Notes: a model not told the origin generated them from the letters alone. Counted from the first letter of the stretch, positions 51,770 to 61,252 are shown. The stretch: 64,000 nucleotides of DNA from Bacteroidota bacterium (GCA_019637975.1 JAHBUR010000003.1:1-64000); one strand, 5' to 3'. Numbers and translations are program-made.

Positions 51770-53785
51770 ATGATTTCTGTTTTATACCGATTGAACATCT
51801 TTCGTCGCAGAATTCCGGACATATTCATTCTGATCATTGTGCTGTGTGCCTCCGCGGAAAGTCAGCCAGCAATTGAGCGTTCGCAGGAGGCGGAGCAACA
51901 GTTCAGGGCTGCGCTTGCCCTTTTTACGACCGGAGAATATGTTCAAGCATCAGCCGCGTTCGAGCGCCTTGCCGACCGTTCACCTGTTCATCATCGTACC
52001 ACCGCAGCCATTGTAATGAAAGCAAAAGCTGACCTGTATGGCGGGCAATACAATGACGCGGAAGCAACGCTGCAGAAACTCCTCACACAATTTCCATCGA
52101 GTTCCTATAAGGGTGACGCTGAATACACCATGGGACTTGTGCAACTGAAAAAGCAATCGTACACCAATGCGCTGAGGGAGTTCGTTGCGTGTTGGCGAAC
52201 AATTGCTACTCGCCCGAGTCAGCTTCAGTTGTACAGATTGTTGATGGCCACGATTGACTCAACAATTGATGAATATATTTCCCTGCAAGAATTGCAGCAA
52301 GTTCTCGCTGCAACGCCCGGCGGCAGCGAGCGAGAGTTTCTGTTGCTGGGATTGGCGAAAAAACAGCTTCATGAACGCAGATACGCGGAAGCAACCGCTA
52401 CACTGATTCAGATAGAAAAATCCGGCCAACCTCCTGTGTTCCCGGCGCGCCTCAACGAACTTCGACAATTGCTTGAAGCTCCGAGAGAAATCCGGATTGG
52501 AGTTCTTCTCCCGCTCATGAAAAGAAGTACCCAGTCAACCCGGGAAAAGGAAGTGGGAACAGGATTGCTGGATGGCATTTCTTTTGCAATGCAGGAATAC
52601 GCACGGGGACATCATGCACGGAAGGTGACGCTTGATGTTCGCGACACCGAAAGTGACCCCGCAACAGCGGCAGCGCTGTTCAAAGAACTGGTCACCGACG
52701 GCTCTCTACTTGGCGTAATCGGTCCGGCATTCTCCTCGGAAGCCATTGCGGTGAGAAGATTGGCCAACGAATTCCGGATTCCCACCATCACTCCAACAGC
52801 AAACGCTAATGGCATTGCCGAATCCGGTTTCTTTGTTTTTCAAGCGAACCCCGATTTTGATACTCGAGCCAAAGCAATGGCCCGGTATGCAGTGAAAACG
52901 CTACAGTTCAAACGACTTGCAGTATTGGCGTCGAGAGAGCAGCCAAGCAAGAGTCTGGCGGAAGCGTTTGCCCGCGAAGCGGAACAGTTGGGTGCCACGA
53001 TCATCACCACGGAATGGTATGACAGAGGCGCTGCCGACCTGACGCAGCAACTACTCGGTGTTCGAAGGAAAGCGAACACGTTTGCCCAGGAGCCGTATCT
53101 GAATTTTGAGAAGCTCACACAAAAGGATGTTGGCAAGTTGAGCAAACTCGGCGTATCTGCAAAAATACTGGATAGCCTGATAGTACGACGCAGCGTCACC
53201 AATGCCGTTTCACTGCTCGGGCCCGAAGCCCGTTCGATCTTGGCTGAGAATGAGATCCATTTTGTTGTGAGCGATCCGAGAATCGACAGCTTGCAACGGA
53301 TTGTCACGACGATTGAGGGCCTGTACTGTCCGATTGGTTCACCGGTGGAAATCGGCGTGATTTCCTCGCAGCTTGCGTATTTCGGTATTGAGACAACGTT
53401 GTTGGGTTCGGGCGAGTGGAACAGTATTGCCGAACTCAATGCAAACAAGCGGTATGTGAGAAGTGTCCTGTTCGAGTCCGATTCATATACCGATACAAGG
53501 GATATGCGTGTTCGGGACTTCACGTACAGATTCTCAAACATGTTTGGCAGAATGCCGGGCCGGAATGACTTCTACGGGTATGATGTGACACGTCTCGTGC
53601 TCTCGGCGCTGGACGAGGGTTCGTCAACGCGGGAGCAGTTGCGCGATGCCCTTGCTCAGGTCAGATCATATCCTGCTCTTCATGCGAAGATATCTCTCGC
53701 GCCTCGGCGCGTGAATTCCTGTCTGCATATCTTGCAGTATACAAATGAAACAATCCAGCGGGTTGCCGAACTGGAAGTCGAGTGA
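51770..53785 (+). CDS. LpoA-like protein: TPR plus periplasmic-binding fold
   Basis: A 671-residue exported protein. An N-terminal hydrophobic signal (IPDIFILIIVLCASAES) is followed by TPR-like helices (about 40-235: ALFTTGEYVQASAAFERLAD, YNDAEATLQKLLTQFPSSSY) and a type I periplasmic-binding fold (about 245-671: REIRIGVLLPLM, GVIGPAFSSEAIAVRRLANE, IPTITPTANA, LQFKRLAVLAS). The TPR plus branched-chain-amino-acid-binding-like fold arrangement is that of LpoA, the PBP1a activator. It overlaps radC by four bases. Confidence 0.75.
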   Translation: MISVLYRLNIFRRRIPDIFILIIVLCASAESQPAIERSQEAEQQFRAALALFTTGEYVQASAAFERLADRSPVHHRTTAAIVMKAKADLYGGQYNDAEATLQKLLTQFPSSSYKGDAEYTMGLVQLKKQSYTNALREFVACWRTIATRPSQLQLYRLLMATIDSTIDEYISLQELQQVLAATPGGSEREFLLLGLAKKQLHERRYAEATATLIQIEKSGQPPVFPARLNELRQLLEAPREIRIGVLLPLMKRSTQSTREKEVGTGLLDGISFAMQEYARGHHARKVTLDVRDTESDPATAAALFKELVTDGSLLGVIGPAFSSEAIAVRRLANEFRIPTITPTANANGIAESGFFVFQANPDFDTRAKAMARYAVKTLQFKRLAVLASREQPSKSLAEAFAREAEQLGATIITTEWYDRGAADLTQQLLGVRRKANTFAQEPYLNFEKLTQKDVGKLSKLGVSAKILDSLIVRRSVTNAVSLLGPEARSILAENEIHFVVSDPRIDSLQRIVTTIEGLYCPIGSPVEIGVISSQLAYFGIETTLLGSGEWNSIAELNANKRYVRSVLFESDSYTDTRDMRVRDFTYRFSNMFGRMPGRNDFYGYDVTRLVLSALDEGSSTREQLRDALAQVRSYPALHAKISLAPRRVNSCLHILQYTNETIQRVAELEVE

Positions 53786-54495
53786 CTGCACTTATGGGCC
53801 ACGAACCATCTCCTCACCACACAAAAATCAAGGACTGGCCTGAAGCCGAGAGGCCGCGTGAGAAACTCCTGCAGCGCGGAGCGCATGCGCTAAGTGATGC
53901 AGAACTGCTTGCCATTCTGATTCGTGTCGGCTCAGGGAAAGCTACAGCAGTCGATCTTGCCCGTTCCATGCTCGTTCAGGAGAAGAATCTGCAAAATATT
54001 GCAGGAAAAACACCGCAAGAACTGATGCGATTGAAGGGAATCGGCGAAGCGAAGGCAGTGGAATTGGTTGCCGCGTTTGAGATTGGAAGAAGAGTGCAGG
54101 GCATGAACGGAGCGGAACGCCTTGTTGTTCATTCACCCGAAGATGTTGCCAGATTTATGATTCCCCGGCTCAGGGACAGGAAGAACGAATCATTCTGGGT
54201 GTTGCTTCTGGATTCAAAAAATGGATTGATGCATGATAAGGAACTGACAGTTGGAACGCTCAACGCAAGCCTTGTTCATCCGCGTGAAGTGTTCAAGCTG
54301 GCGATTGATTGGCGGGCAGCGGCGGTCATCGTGGTGCACAATCATCCGAGCGGAAACAGTGAACCAAGCCCGGAGGATTTGAGCATTACCCGGCAGTTGG
54401 CCGAGGCGGGCAAAATTGTTGGCATTCCTCTTCACGATCACGTTATTGTTGCGGGTATCGCGTACACAAGCTTTGCAGAACGCGGCCTTTTGTGA
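53782..54495 (+). CDS. radC: RadC family protein (JAMM/MPN+ domain)
   Basis: A 237-residue RadC: N-terminal UPF0758 helix-hairpin-helix part (EKLLQRGAHALSDAELLAIL, MRLKGIGEAKAVEL) and a C-terminal JAB/MPN domain with the metal motif HNHPSGNSEPSPED. Despite its name, a repair role is doubtful; the family is conserved and possibly metal-dependent. Start GTG 53782 or ATG 53794. Confidence 0.92.
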   Translation: MTALMGHEPSPHHTKIKDWPEAERPREKLLQRGAHALSDAELLAILIRVGSGKATAVDLARSMLVQEKNLQNIAGKTPQELMRLKGIGEAKAVELVAAFEIGRRVQGMNGAERLVVHSPEDVARFMIPRLRDRKNESFWVLLLDSKNGLMHDKELTVGTLNASLVHPREVFKLAIDWRAAAVIVVHNHPSGNSEPSPEDLSITRQLAEAGKIVGIPLHDHVIVAGIAYTSFAERGLL

Positions 54496-54528
54496 TGAAA
54501 AAACAGGGCTTACGCTTCCCGAATACTG

Positions 54529-54559
54529 TTGACATCATTGGCCAATTTAGTTATTTTTG
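54529..54559 (+). promoter_or_regulatory. Bacteroidota-type promoter for the lipoprotein/LysM operon
   Basis: TTG 54529-54531, exactly 20 bases, then TATTTTTG 54552-54559, a perfect TAnnTTTG match. The transcription start should be about 54566, 49 bases before the lipoprotein ATG. Confidence 0.7.
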
Positions 54560-54614
54560 GTTCGAGAGTTTAACTGCTGCACCTTATCCCTAAATAATAC
54601 ACTGGAGGTATATC

Positions 54615-54890
54615 ATGAAGGAAAAGAGAGTCGGTCTTTCTGCTCTGTTGGTTGCTTTCCTTTTTGCCTCCTCATTGTTTGTCGCCGGCTGCTCAGGGAA
54701 AGCCGATGCCGAACAGATGAGGCAACTGAATAGTCTGAAAGAAGAGTATGCTGCGCTGCAACGGGAAGTGGCATCCAAGGAACAGACGAAATCCAATCTC
54801 CAGCGGGAGATTGCCGATGCCAATGCAAAACTGAAGAAATGCAACGACGATCAGGAGATCGTCAAGCAACGTCTCGCGAACTGGAAATAA
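54615..54890 (+). CDS. Small coiled-coil lipoprotein
   Basis: A 91-residue lipoprotein: signal peptide with lipobox VAGC, then a single heptad-rich coiled coil (EQMRQLNSLKEEYAALQREV, KSNLQREIADANAKLKKC). It resembles Lpp/YajI-like spacer proteins in build only. CTGGAGG precedes the start. Co-transcribed with the LysM gene 12 bases on, it may anchor or position that protein in the envelope. Confidence 0.8.
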   Translation: MKEKRVGLSALLVAFLFASSLFVAGCSGKADAEQMRQLNSLKEEYAALQREVASKEQTKSNLQREIADANAKLKKCNDDQEIVKQRLANWK

Positions 54891-54902
54891 GGAGAACTGA
54901 CC

Positions 54903-55628
54903 ATGAAAACAATTAGAATGTATGCAATCCTTGTTCTCGTTGTCGTCTTCGCAGGCGCTTCATTTGCACAGGAACTTTCCAAGAGCGAATGGGAACAGGA
55001 AGTCAACAGGTATACGCAATTGCGCAATGAGTTGCAGACCAAACTTCAACAGTTGACAAATGAAGTGGGTGATTTGCAGAGTCAATCAACAAAATTGACA
55101 GGTGATATTAACAAGTGTATGGACGAATTGTATGCACTTGTCGGCTCGAACGCGACGCAGGCTGCCGCCTATCGAGCAGAGATTGAAGCGGCGGAGCAAA
55201 AAGCTGCCGAATTGATGCGCCTCTCGGATGCGGATCTCTTTGCCCGAAAAAGCGAAGTAGATGCCCTTGCCGCGCAGGCGAAACAATTCCGCACCAATAA
55301 GCTCTCGCTGATCCCCGAGTTTTCCGATAGGCTTGATGCACTGGATCAGTCAATTGCAAGTCTGCAACGCACGATTGCGGGCTATGGCCGCGGTGAGTAC
55401 ACAGTTGTCAGGAATGATAATCTGTGGAACATCGCGAAGAAGCGCGATATCTATAACAATGCATGGTTGTGGCCGAAAATCTGGCAGGCAAACACCGACA
55501 AAATCAAGAATCCCGACCTGATTTATCCGAACCAGAGATTCTCGGTTCCTGGCGGCAGCGCCCTCGATGCAAACGAGAAAGCAGCGGCAAACCGGTACTA
55601 TGCAAAGAAACGGCAAGAGGGAGCTTAA
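54903..55628 (+). CDS. Exported coiled-coil protein with LysM domain
   Basis: A 241-residue protein: signal peptide (1-22, cleaved after SFA), a long coiled coil (about 28-165) and one LysM peptidoglycan-binding domain (GEYTVVRNDNLWNIAKKRDI through YPNQRFSVP). The charged C-terminal tail ends YYAKKRQEGA. It likely links the outer envelope or the lipoprotein next door to peptidoglycan. AAGGAGA precedes the start. Confidence 0.85.
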   Translation: MKTIRMYAILVLVVVFAGASFAQELSKSEWEQEVNRYTQLRNELQTKLQQLTNEVGDLQSQSTKLTGDINKCMDELYALVGSNATQAAAYRAEIEAAEQKAAELMRLSDADLFARKSEVDALAAQAKQFRTNKLSLIPEFSDRLDALDQSIASLQRTIAGYGRGEYTVVRNDNLWNIAKKRDIYNNAWLWPKIWQANTDKIKNPDLIYPNQRFSVPGGSALDANEKAAANRYYAKKRQEGA

Positions 55629-55658
55629 GAACATTCCTGCATAAGGATGTACACTCAG

Positions 55659-55693
55659 CCCTCTTTCCCTCGTCAAGCGGGGAAGGGGGTTTT
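55659..55693 (+). terminator. Rho-independent terminator after the LysM gene
   Basis: Eleven-pair stem (CCCTCTTTCCC 55659-55669 with GGGGAAGGGGG 55679-55689, two G-T pairs), nine-base loop, then TTTT. Confidence 0.78.
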
Positions 55694-55740
55694 GTATTTG
55701 ATGAGAGTGCCATGATGTTGAACACTGCCGAGGTATTAGT

Positions 55741-56727
55741 TTGGTAGAAAAGAAAATACGTCTTGAAGGCGTTGATACTCTGGGCCTGCTTGGCCTTCAT
55801 GATGCAAATCTTCGAATTCTGGAAAACCGGTTCGATGCCGCGATTCACATTCGAGGTGAATCGGTGACTGTCCGGGGAAGCCAGGAAGAAGTCGAGCAAG
55901 TCGAGAAAGTGCTCAAGGAATTGATCTTCTTGCTGAACCGAAACAGCACTCTTTCGACAAGCGATGTTGAAACAGTTGTGGATCTTGTTACAGCGAACGG
56001 AGAGCCCGCCCTGCCCAAGAATATTGTGTCGACCTTCAGTCGGGAAGAGCTTGATTCCGTTGTTCTCTACACAAACAATCAGATCATCCGCGCAAAAACA
56101 CCGGGCCAGCGCGACTATCTCAAATCCATGAGAAAGAACGATATTGTCTTCGCGGTAGGGCCGGCCGGTACAGGAAAGACCTATCTCGGAGTGGCGCTTG
56201 CCGTGGCGAGCCTCAAGAATAATGAGATTACCAAGATTGTTTTGACGAGACCGGCGGTTGAAGCGGGTGAAAGTCTTGGCTTTCTCCCCGGCGATCTTAA
56301 GGAGAAAATTGATCCGTATCTCCGCCCGTTGTACGATGCTCTTGACGACATGATCCCCGGCGAGAAGCTGAGGACCTATCTTGAGAAGCGAGTCATTGAA
56401 ATTGCGCCGCTTGCGTACATGCGGGGCCGGACACTTAACAATGCGTTTGTTATTCTCGACGAAGCACAAAACGCCTCGGCGATGCAAATGAAAATGTTCC
56501 TGACGCGCCTCGGGCCGAATTCACGCGCCATTATTACCGGCGACGTGACCCAGATTGACCTTCCGGCAAAATCCGCCTCCGGGCTCGTACAGATTCAGGA
56601 GGTTCTGCGAGGGGTAGGGGGCATCGGGTTCGTGTACTTCGATAGAAATGATGTCGTCCGCCATCGTCTCGTCAAGGATATTATCGATGCCTACGATAAA
56701 TATCAGAATGGAGAGAAGCGGGTGTAA
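55741..56727 (+). CDS. PhoH-like P-loop ATPase
   Basis: A 328-residue PhoH/PhoL protein: an N-terminal KH-like RNA-binding region (LEGVDTLGLLGLHDANLRIL, IHIRGESVTVRG) and a P-loop domain with Walker A VGPAGTGKTYLGVALA and Walker B FVILDEAQNASAMQMKMFLT. It also has the RGRTLNNAF and ITGDVTQIDLP motifs. It is predicted to act in RNA metabolism with YbeY-type partners. Start is TTG 55741, with GAGGTA upstream. It converges with mazG. Confidence 0.92.
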   Translation: MVEKKIRLEGVDTLGLLGLHDANLRILENRFDAAIHIRGESVTVRGSQEEVEQVEKVLKELIFLLNRNSTLSTSDVETVVDLVTANGEPALPKNIVSTFSREELDSVVLYTNNQIIRAKTPGQRDYLKSMRKNDIVFAVGPAGTGKTYLGVALAVASLKNNEITKIVLTRPAVEAGESLGFLPGDLKEKIDPYLRPLYDALDDMIPGEKLRTYLEKRVIEIAPLAYMRGRTLNNAFVILDEAQNASAMQMKMFLTRLGPNSRAIITGDVTQIDLPAKSASGLVQIQEVLRGVGGIGFVYFDRNDVVRHRLVKDIIDAYDKYQNGEKRV

Positions 56728-56729
56728 CG

Positions 56730-57548
56730 TTAGCGGGTTTTTCGAGACGAGGTTCGGCTGCTGAGTTTTTTTCTTTTGGCTTCATTCCAAAGGCCATCCA
56801 TCTCCTCAAGAGTCGAGTCATGGATGTCCTTTTTCATACGTTTCAACTCGCGCTCGATATACTGAAAGCGTTTTGTAAACTTCTCAACCGTGAGACGCAA
56901 CGCAGTCTCCGGCTCAATGCCGACAAAGCGGGCATAGTTGACGAGAGCGAAGAGATAGTCCCCAAACTCTTCTTCCTGCTTCTTACGTTTTCTCCTCTTA
57001 AGCGCTTCCTGCAATTCTTCTCCCTCTTCCCGAACCTTTGCCCATACGTCGTGTTCATTCTTCCAATCAAATCCTACTTTTGCAGCCCGTTCTTGCACGC
57101 GAAGTGCCCGTTGCAGTGCGGGGAGACTTTTCGGGACGCCATCAAGCAATGATGATCTTCCTTCGGCCATTTTCAGCCGCTCCCAGTTTCGCTTAACTTC
57201 ACGGGCGTCGAGGGCCTGTCTTGTTCCAAAAACGTGGGGATGTCGGCGAACGAGTTTGTCGCTGATCTTCTCAAGCACGTCTTTCAGGGAGAATTCCTTC
57301 CCCTGCTCGGCAATGGTTGCATGCATAACAATGTGCAGCAACAAATCACCTAATTCGATCTTCAACTCGTCGAGATTGTTCTCGTCAAGTGCTTCAATCA
57401 CTTCATAAGTCTCTTCAATCAAACTGTGCCGGATTGATTGGTGGGTCTGTTGCCTGTCCCAGGGACATTCATCACGCAGTCGCCGCACAATAGCGATGAA
57501 CTGTGCGATTTCACGCACAGGGACAGGCGGATATGTGGTTTTCTTCAA
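56730..57548 (-). CDS. mazG: Nucleoside triphosphate pyrophosphohydrolase MazG
   Basis: A 272-residue MazG with two all-alpha NTP-PPase repeats. The first carries the metal motif EETYEVIEAL with ELGDLLLHIVMHA and the CPWDRQQTHQSIRHSL start. The second carries EEGEELQEAL and EEFGDYLFALVNYAR. It hydrolyses NTPs to NMPs, cleaning abnormal nucleotides or lowering ppGpp. Divergent from the amidohydrolase gene. Confidence 0.93.
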   Translation of the reverse strand: MKKTTYPPVPVREIAQFIAIVRRLRDECPWDRQQTHQSIRHSLIEETYEVIEALDENNLDELKIELGDLLLHIVMHATIAEQGKEFSLKDVLEKISDKLVRRHPHVFGTRQALDAREVKRNWERLKMAEGRSSLLDGVPKSLPALQRALRVQERAAKVGFDWKNEHDVWAKVREEGEELQEALKRRKRKKQEEEFGDYLFALVNYARFVGIEPETALRLTVEKFTKRFQYIERELKRMKKDIHDSTLEEMDGLWNEAKRKKLSSRTSSRKTR

Positions 57549-57615
57549 GCGACGGGAACTCCTTCGTTGGGATTTTGCGAATGTTGGAATTCAACTTAGA
57601 GATTTCATGTCTGAG

Positions 57616-57646
57616 TTGCAATGCAGAAACCCATTCTCTATATTTC
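57616..57646 (+). promoter_or_regulatory. Bacteroidota-type promoter for amidohydrolase gene
   Basis: TTG 57616-57618, 20-base spacer, TATATTTC 57639-57646 (one mismatch to TAnnTTTG). It lies about 94 bases before ATG 57740, inside the mazG-amidohydrolase divergent region. Confidence 0.5.
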
Positions 57647-57739
57647 CTTCGCTTCAACGATCATGCGTTTCCCCGCAACACTCGTTCATATCGATCCGGT
57701 TTGCGGCGTGTTGACCATAAGTACAATCAAGTCGTTCTC

Positions 57740-59431
57740 ATGAAAGCTCGAATCATTGTTTCACTCGGCATCCTCCTGTTCGTCCTTGTATGCATTGCCT
57801 ACTACATGAGCGTATCATCATCAGCGACACTCATTCTCGTAAACGGTGTCGTCTATACTGTGAATGAAAATCAACCGGTTGCACAGGCGATTGCAATAGG
57901 CGGCGACAGAATTCTTGCAGTCGGATCGGATGAGGAGATTACGTCACGATACACGGCATTGAAGACTGTTGATCTTCAGGGGAGTGCCGTGTACCCCGGT
58001 TTCACCGATGCACATGCACACCTTGAGGGGTTGGGCGCTCTGTTGCTGAATATCAATCTCAGCGGCACGAAATCGGTGGAGGAGATTCAGACGCTTGTCG
58101 CGGAACGCGTGACAACTGTTCCGCCCGGAGGATGGATACGGGGACGTTCGTGGGATCAGAATAAATGGGCAGGCAAGTCATTTCCTACACATCAGTTGCT
58201 TGATCAGGTTGCGAAAGAGAACCCCGTCTATCTCACGCGGGTTGACGGACACGCCGTGTGGGTGAATAAGATAGCCCTCGATCTGGCGGGAATCTCAAAA
58301 TCAACACCCGATCCGGAAGGGGGCAAGATTCTCCGCGACGGGGAAGGGCATCCGACCGGAGTGTTGATTGACAATGCCATAGCGCTTCTCGATTCTGTTA
58401 TGCCCGAGCCAACGGAAGAGGAACGAACTGAAGCAATTGGTCTTGCCGTTGAAGCGTGTCTCGGAGTCGGTTTGACCGCCATGCACGACATGGGAACCGA
58501 TCTTCAGCTCATCGGCATCTACAAGAAATTGATTGAACAGAAAAAGTTCCCTTTTCGCGTCTACGCTGCCATTGACGGTATCGGAAAAACGTGGGAACAC
58601 TATCTGAAGGCCGGCCCCGAAACCGACGGATATGACAGCCGGCTCACTGTCCGTGCCTTGAAATTGTATGCCGATGGAGCCCTAGGCTCACGCGGCGCGG
58701 CCCTTATCGAACCATACTCCGACGACCCGACAAACCGTGGATTAACCTTGACTCCGGCAGAGGCTTTGAAGAACGCTTCGCTTGATGCATTGCGTAAAGG
58801 TTTTCAGGTTTGTACTCATGCTATCGGCGACCGCGCTAACCACATTGTGCTGAATATGTATGAAGAAGTACTGGCAAGCGACACGAGACGTGCCGGTAAT
58901 GCCCGTTTCAGGGTTGAACATGCCCAGATTGTGGAGCCGAACGATATTCCGCGATTTCACGCGTTAGGCGTGTTGCCCTCTATGCAGCCAACTCACTGTA
59001 CATCAGATATGTATTGGGCTGAAGACAGAGTAGGTTCGCGCAGATTGAAAGGCGCTTACGCATGGCGTTCGTTCATCGAGTCGGGCTCAATTATTCCCGG
59101 CGGCTCGGATTTTCCGGTCGAAAGCCCGAACCCGTTGCATGGATTTTTTGCTGCAATTTCACGTGAGGATCATAATGGCTGGCCGACGGGCGGCTGGCTT
59201 CCCGAACAACGATTGACAAGGGGTGAGGCGCTCAAGGCCTTTACTATCTGGGCCGCATACGCTGCATTCGAGGAGTCGAAACGCGGATCGATTGAAAACG
59301 GGAAACTGGCGGATATTGTCGTGCTTTCAAAGGACATCATGAAGTGTGAGCCTCGTGATATTCTCAACACTCGCGTGCTCTTCACGATAGTCGGGGGAGA
59401 CATAGTGTATTCGTCTGTTTCAACGCCCTAA
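57740..59431 (+). CDS. Membrane-anchored amidohydrolase (YtcJ/COG1574 type)
   Basis: A 563-residue metal-dependent hydrolase. Start ATG 57740 is chosen because an N-terminal membrane anchor follows (IIVSLGILLFVLVCIAYYM). The amidohydrolase_3 barrel shows GFTDAHAHLEGLG, RGRSWDQNKWAG, LYADGALGSRGAAL, VCTHAIGDRANH, RVEHAQIV and GGSDFPVESPNPL. It is expected to bind two metals and act on an amide outside the cytoplasm; the substrate is unknown. The MFS gene begins 14 bases later. Confidence 0.88.
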   Translation: MKARIIVSLGILLFVLVCIAYYMSVSSSATLILVNGVVYTVNENQPVAQAIAIGGDRILAVGSDEEITSRYTALKTVDLQGSAVYPGFTDAHAHLEGLGALLLNINLSGTKSVEEIQTLVAERVTTVPPGGWIRGRSWDQNKWAGKSFPTHQLLDQVAKENPVYLTRVDGHAVWVNKIALDLAGISKSTPDPEGGKILRDGEGHPTGVLIDNAIALLDSVMPEPTEEERTEAIGLAVEACLGVGLTAMHDMGTDLQLIGIYKKLIEQKKFPFRVYAAIDGIGKTWEHYLKAGPETDGYDSRLTVRALKLYADGALGSRGAALIEPYSDDPTNRGLTLTPAEALKNASLDALRKGFQVCTHAIGDRANHIVLNMYEEVLASDTRRAGNARFRVEHAQIVEPNDIPRFHALGVLPSMQPTHCTSDMYWAEDRVGSRRLKGAYAWRSFIESGSIIPGGSDFPVESPNPLHGFFAAISREDHNGWPTGGWLPEQRLTRGEALKAFTIWAAYAAFEESKRGSIENGKLADIVVLSKDIMKCEPRDILNTRVLFTIVGGDIVYSSVSTP

Positions 59432-59445
59432 CGCTTGAGCCATCG

Positions 59446-60717
59446 TTGGAAGAGAGTGTTGACCGGCAGAAGGTAGACCGCAAGAATTTCGTTCTCAATT
59501 TTTCTGAGGGAGCATTATTCGCAGCTTCCGGCTCGTTGATGTCGCCGCAGACTGTGTTGCCGGTGATTGTGGCGATGCTCGGTGGAAGCAACATCACAAT
59601 CGGCGCATTGAGTGTGATTGTTTGGGTGGGATTGTTTCTTCCGCAGATTTTCGCTGCGCGCTATGTTGAAACTCTCCCTTGGAAAAAGCCGTGGGCGATC
59701 AAATTCGGTATTGCCCAACGCGTGACGGTGCTCTGCATCGGGGTGGGATTGCTGCTCTTCGGCGCCGACCAGCCGGCACTCGCGTTGGTGGTGTTTTTTG
59801 TGTTCTACTCACTGTGTCAGATTCTGCTGGGGGTAACGACGCCCGGCTGGTTTGACATGTTTGCGAAGATGGTTCCGACGCGCAAACGCGGCCGCCTTGT
59901 CGGGATCCGAAGTTCATTGGGGGGAATCGGGGCCTTCTGTTGCGGCCTCATTTTGACCTGGCTTCTCGCCCGTTTTCCATTCCCCCTGGGATTTGCCTTT
60001 GCGTTCTTTCTTGCGTTCGGATTGCAGTCGGCATCTATACTTGTTCAGATGGCGTTGGTCGAAACCGAGCCGAGCCCGACTTCTGAGCGCCAACCGCTTG
60101 CGGTATATTTGCGGGATCTTCCGCGTGTGCTTCGCGAGAACGCGGCATTCAAGCACTTTCTTGTTGCATCCATGTTTCAGATTGTTGCGTCGATGCCGGT
60201 CGGCTTTTATGCCGTGTATGCAATGTCCAGGTTCGACCTGAACAAGGAAGTTGTCGGCACGTTCACCCTGGCAATCGTTGGTGTTCAGGTGGCGACTTCC
60301 CTTCTTATAGGGTATCTATCCGACAAGCGGGGAAACAAACTTACATTGGTACTAGCCGCTGTCGCGTTGTTGTGCGCAAATGTCATGGCTCTGTTCGCTC
60401 CGTCAGCGGACTGGTTTTTCCTCGTGTTCTTGTTTCTCGGTATCAATCTCGGAACCGAGTTACTTGCCCGATACAACATAGCGGTGGAATACAGTCCCTT
60501 GCACCAGCGTTCACGATATGTCGGGTTGATGAACACCATCCTGGCTCCATTCTACATTGTCGGGTTGCTGGGAGGAACGATAAGTGAAGTGTTCGGGTAC
60601 TCTGCATTGTTTGCCGTAGGGATTATTGCTTCGATTGCAGGAGTGGCTATGACGATGTTTCGTGTGCAGGATCCAAGGAAAATGTTTTCTGAGTCGCACA
60701 CAGCCGCAAGTATATAA
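59446..60717 (+). CDS. Major facilitator superfamily transporter
   Basis: A 423-residue MFS protein with twelve predicted membrane helices; the loop between helices 2 and 3 (ARYVETLPWKKPW) and the C-half GYLSDKRGNKLTL carry the MFS motif A pattern (D..G..). Start TTG 59446 is tentative because no strong ribosome-binding site is seen. It is probably co-transcribed with the amidohydrolase. Substrate is unknown. Confidence 0.82.
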   Translation: MEESVDRQKVDRKNFVLNFSEGALFAASGSLMSPQTVLPVIVAMLGGSNITIGALSVIVWVGLFLPQIFAARYVETLPWKKPWAIKFGIAQRVTVLCIGVGLLLFGADQPALALVVFFVFYSLCQILLGVTTPGWFDMFAKMVPTRKRGRLVGIRSSLGGIGAFCCGLILTWLLARFPFPLGFAFAFFLAFGLQSASILVQMALVETEPSPTSERQPLAVYLRDLPRVLRENAAFKHFLVASMFQIVASMPVGFYAVYAMSRFDLNKEVVGTFTLAIVGVQVATSLLIGYLSDKRGNKLTLVLAAVALLCANVMALFAPSADWFFLVFLFLGINLGTELLARYNIAVEYSPLHQRSRYVGLMNTILAPFYIVGLLGGTISEVFGYSALFAVGIIASIAGVAMTMFRVQDPRKMFSESHTAASI

Positions 60718-60761
60718 GATTTCATTTCAATAAGTCATCACGCACACATAGGGGGGTATGT

Positions 60762-61226
60762 ATGCAGGAACATGAAAAGGTTGTTCACGTTCGTTTCGTG
60801 CCGAACCGCGGCAGCCTTGAAACAGGATCAGGACACAGAATACGCACACTGACCGAACGGGAGATCTGCGAATGGCTGACGGAAAGGGGGGTAGCGCACA
60901 AACATGCAAGCGACGTCTTCATCATCAAATCCACATCAAACGGATCGCCTTCGTTGTTTGTACCGGATATTGTGTTGACGAAAACGAAGAGTCGTGATGG
61001 AAAGACGATTATCATCGAAACGCTCCACAGCTTTTCACCGAAGCGGGGTGGATTAAGAACCTTCACGACCTTCTGTAAGCAATATCGGGACGAGTATTTC
61101 TCCATTCTCGTCGCAAAGAAATCCACTCTCGAATCCATTCCGAAAGGAGTATGTAATGCCCGGGTGGAGTTGGAGAATCTGGCCAGCCTGGCAAAGAGAT
61201 TCGGCATAGGAGTTCACGAATCCTGA
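60762..61226 (+). CDS. Uncharacterised protein with a PD-(D/E)XK-like core
   Basis: A 154-residue protein with no recognised family. A helix (TEREICEWLTERGVAHKHAS) leads into a strand pair with SLFVPDIVLTKTK and KTIIIETLHS. That order (helix, PD, strand, E-x-x) resembles restriction-endonuclease-like folds, but the final lysine is a threonine (IET). Later segments are QYRDEYFSILVAKKS and LASLAKRFGIGV. GGGGGG precedes the start codon. Function is not assigned. Confidence 0.55.
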   Translation: MQEHEKVVHVRFVPNRGSLETGSGHRIRTLTEREICEWLTERGVAHKHASDVFIIKSTSNGSPSLFVPDIVLTKTKSRDGKTIIIETLHSFSPKRGGLRTFTTFCKQYRDEYFSILVAKKSTLESIPKGVCNARVELENLASLAKRFGIGVHES

Positions 61227-61252
61227 TTCGGTCGTAAGACTCCAAGTGGTCG

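Noticed and set aside
55504-56487. 327-codon minus-strand frame inside phoH and the LysM gene
   Set aside because: It lies wholly opposite two well-supported genes, crosses their terminator and shows no recognisable domain; it is a by-product of codon bias.
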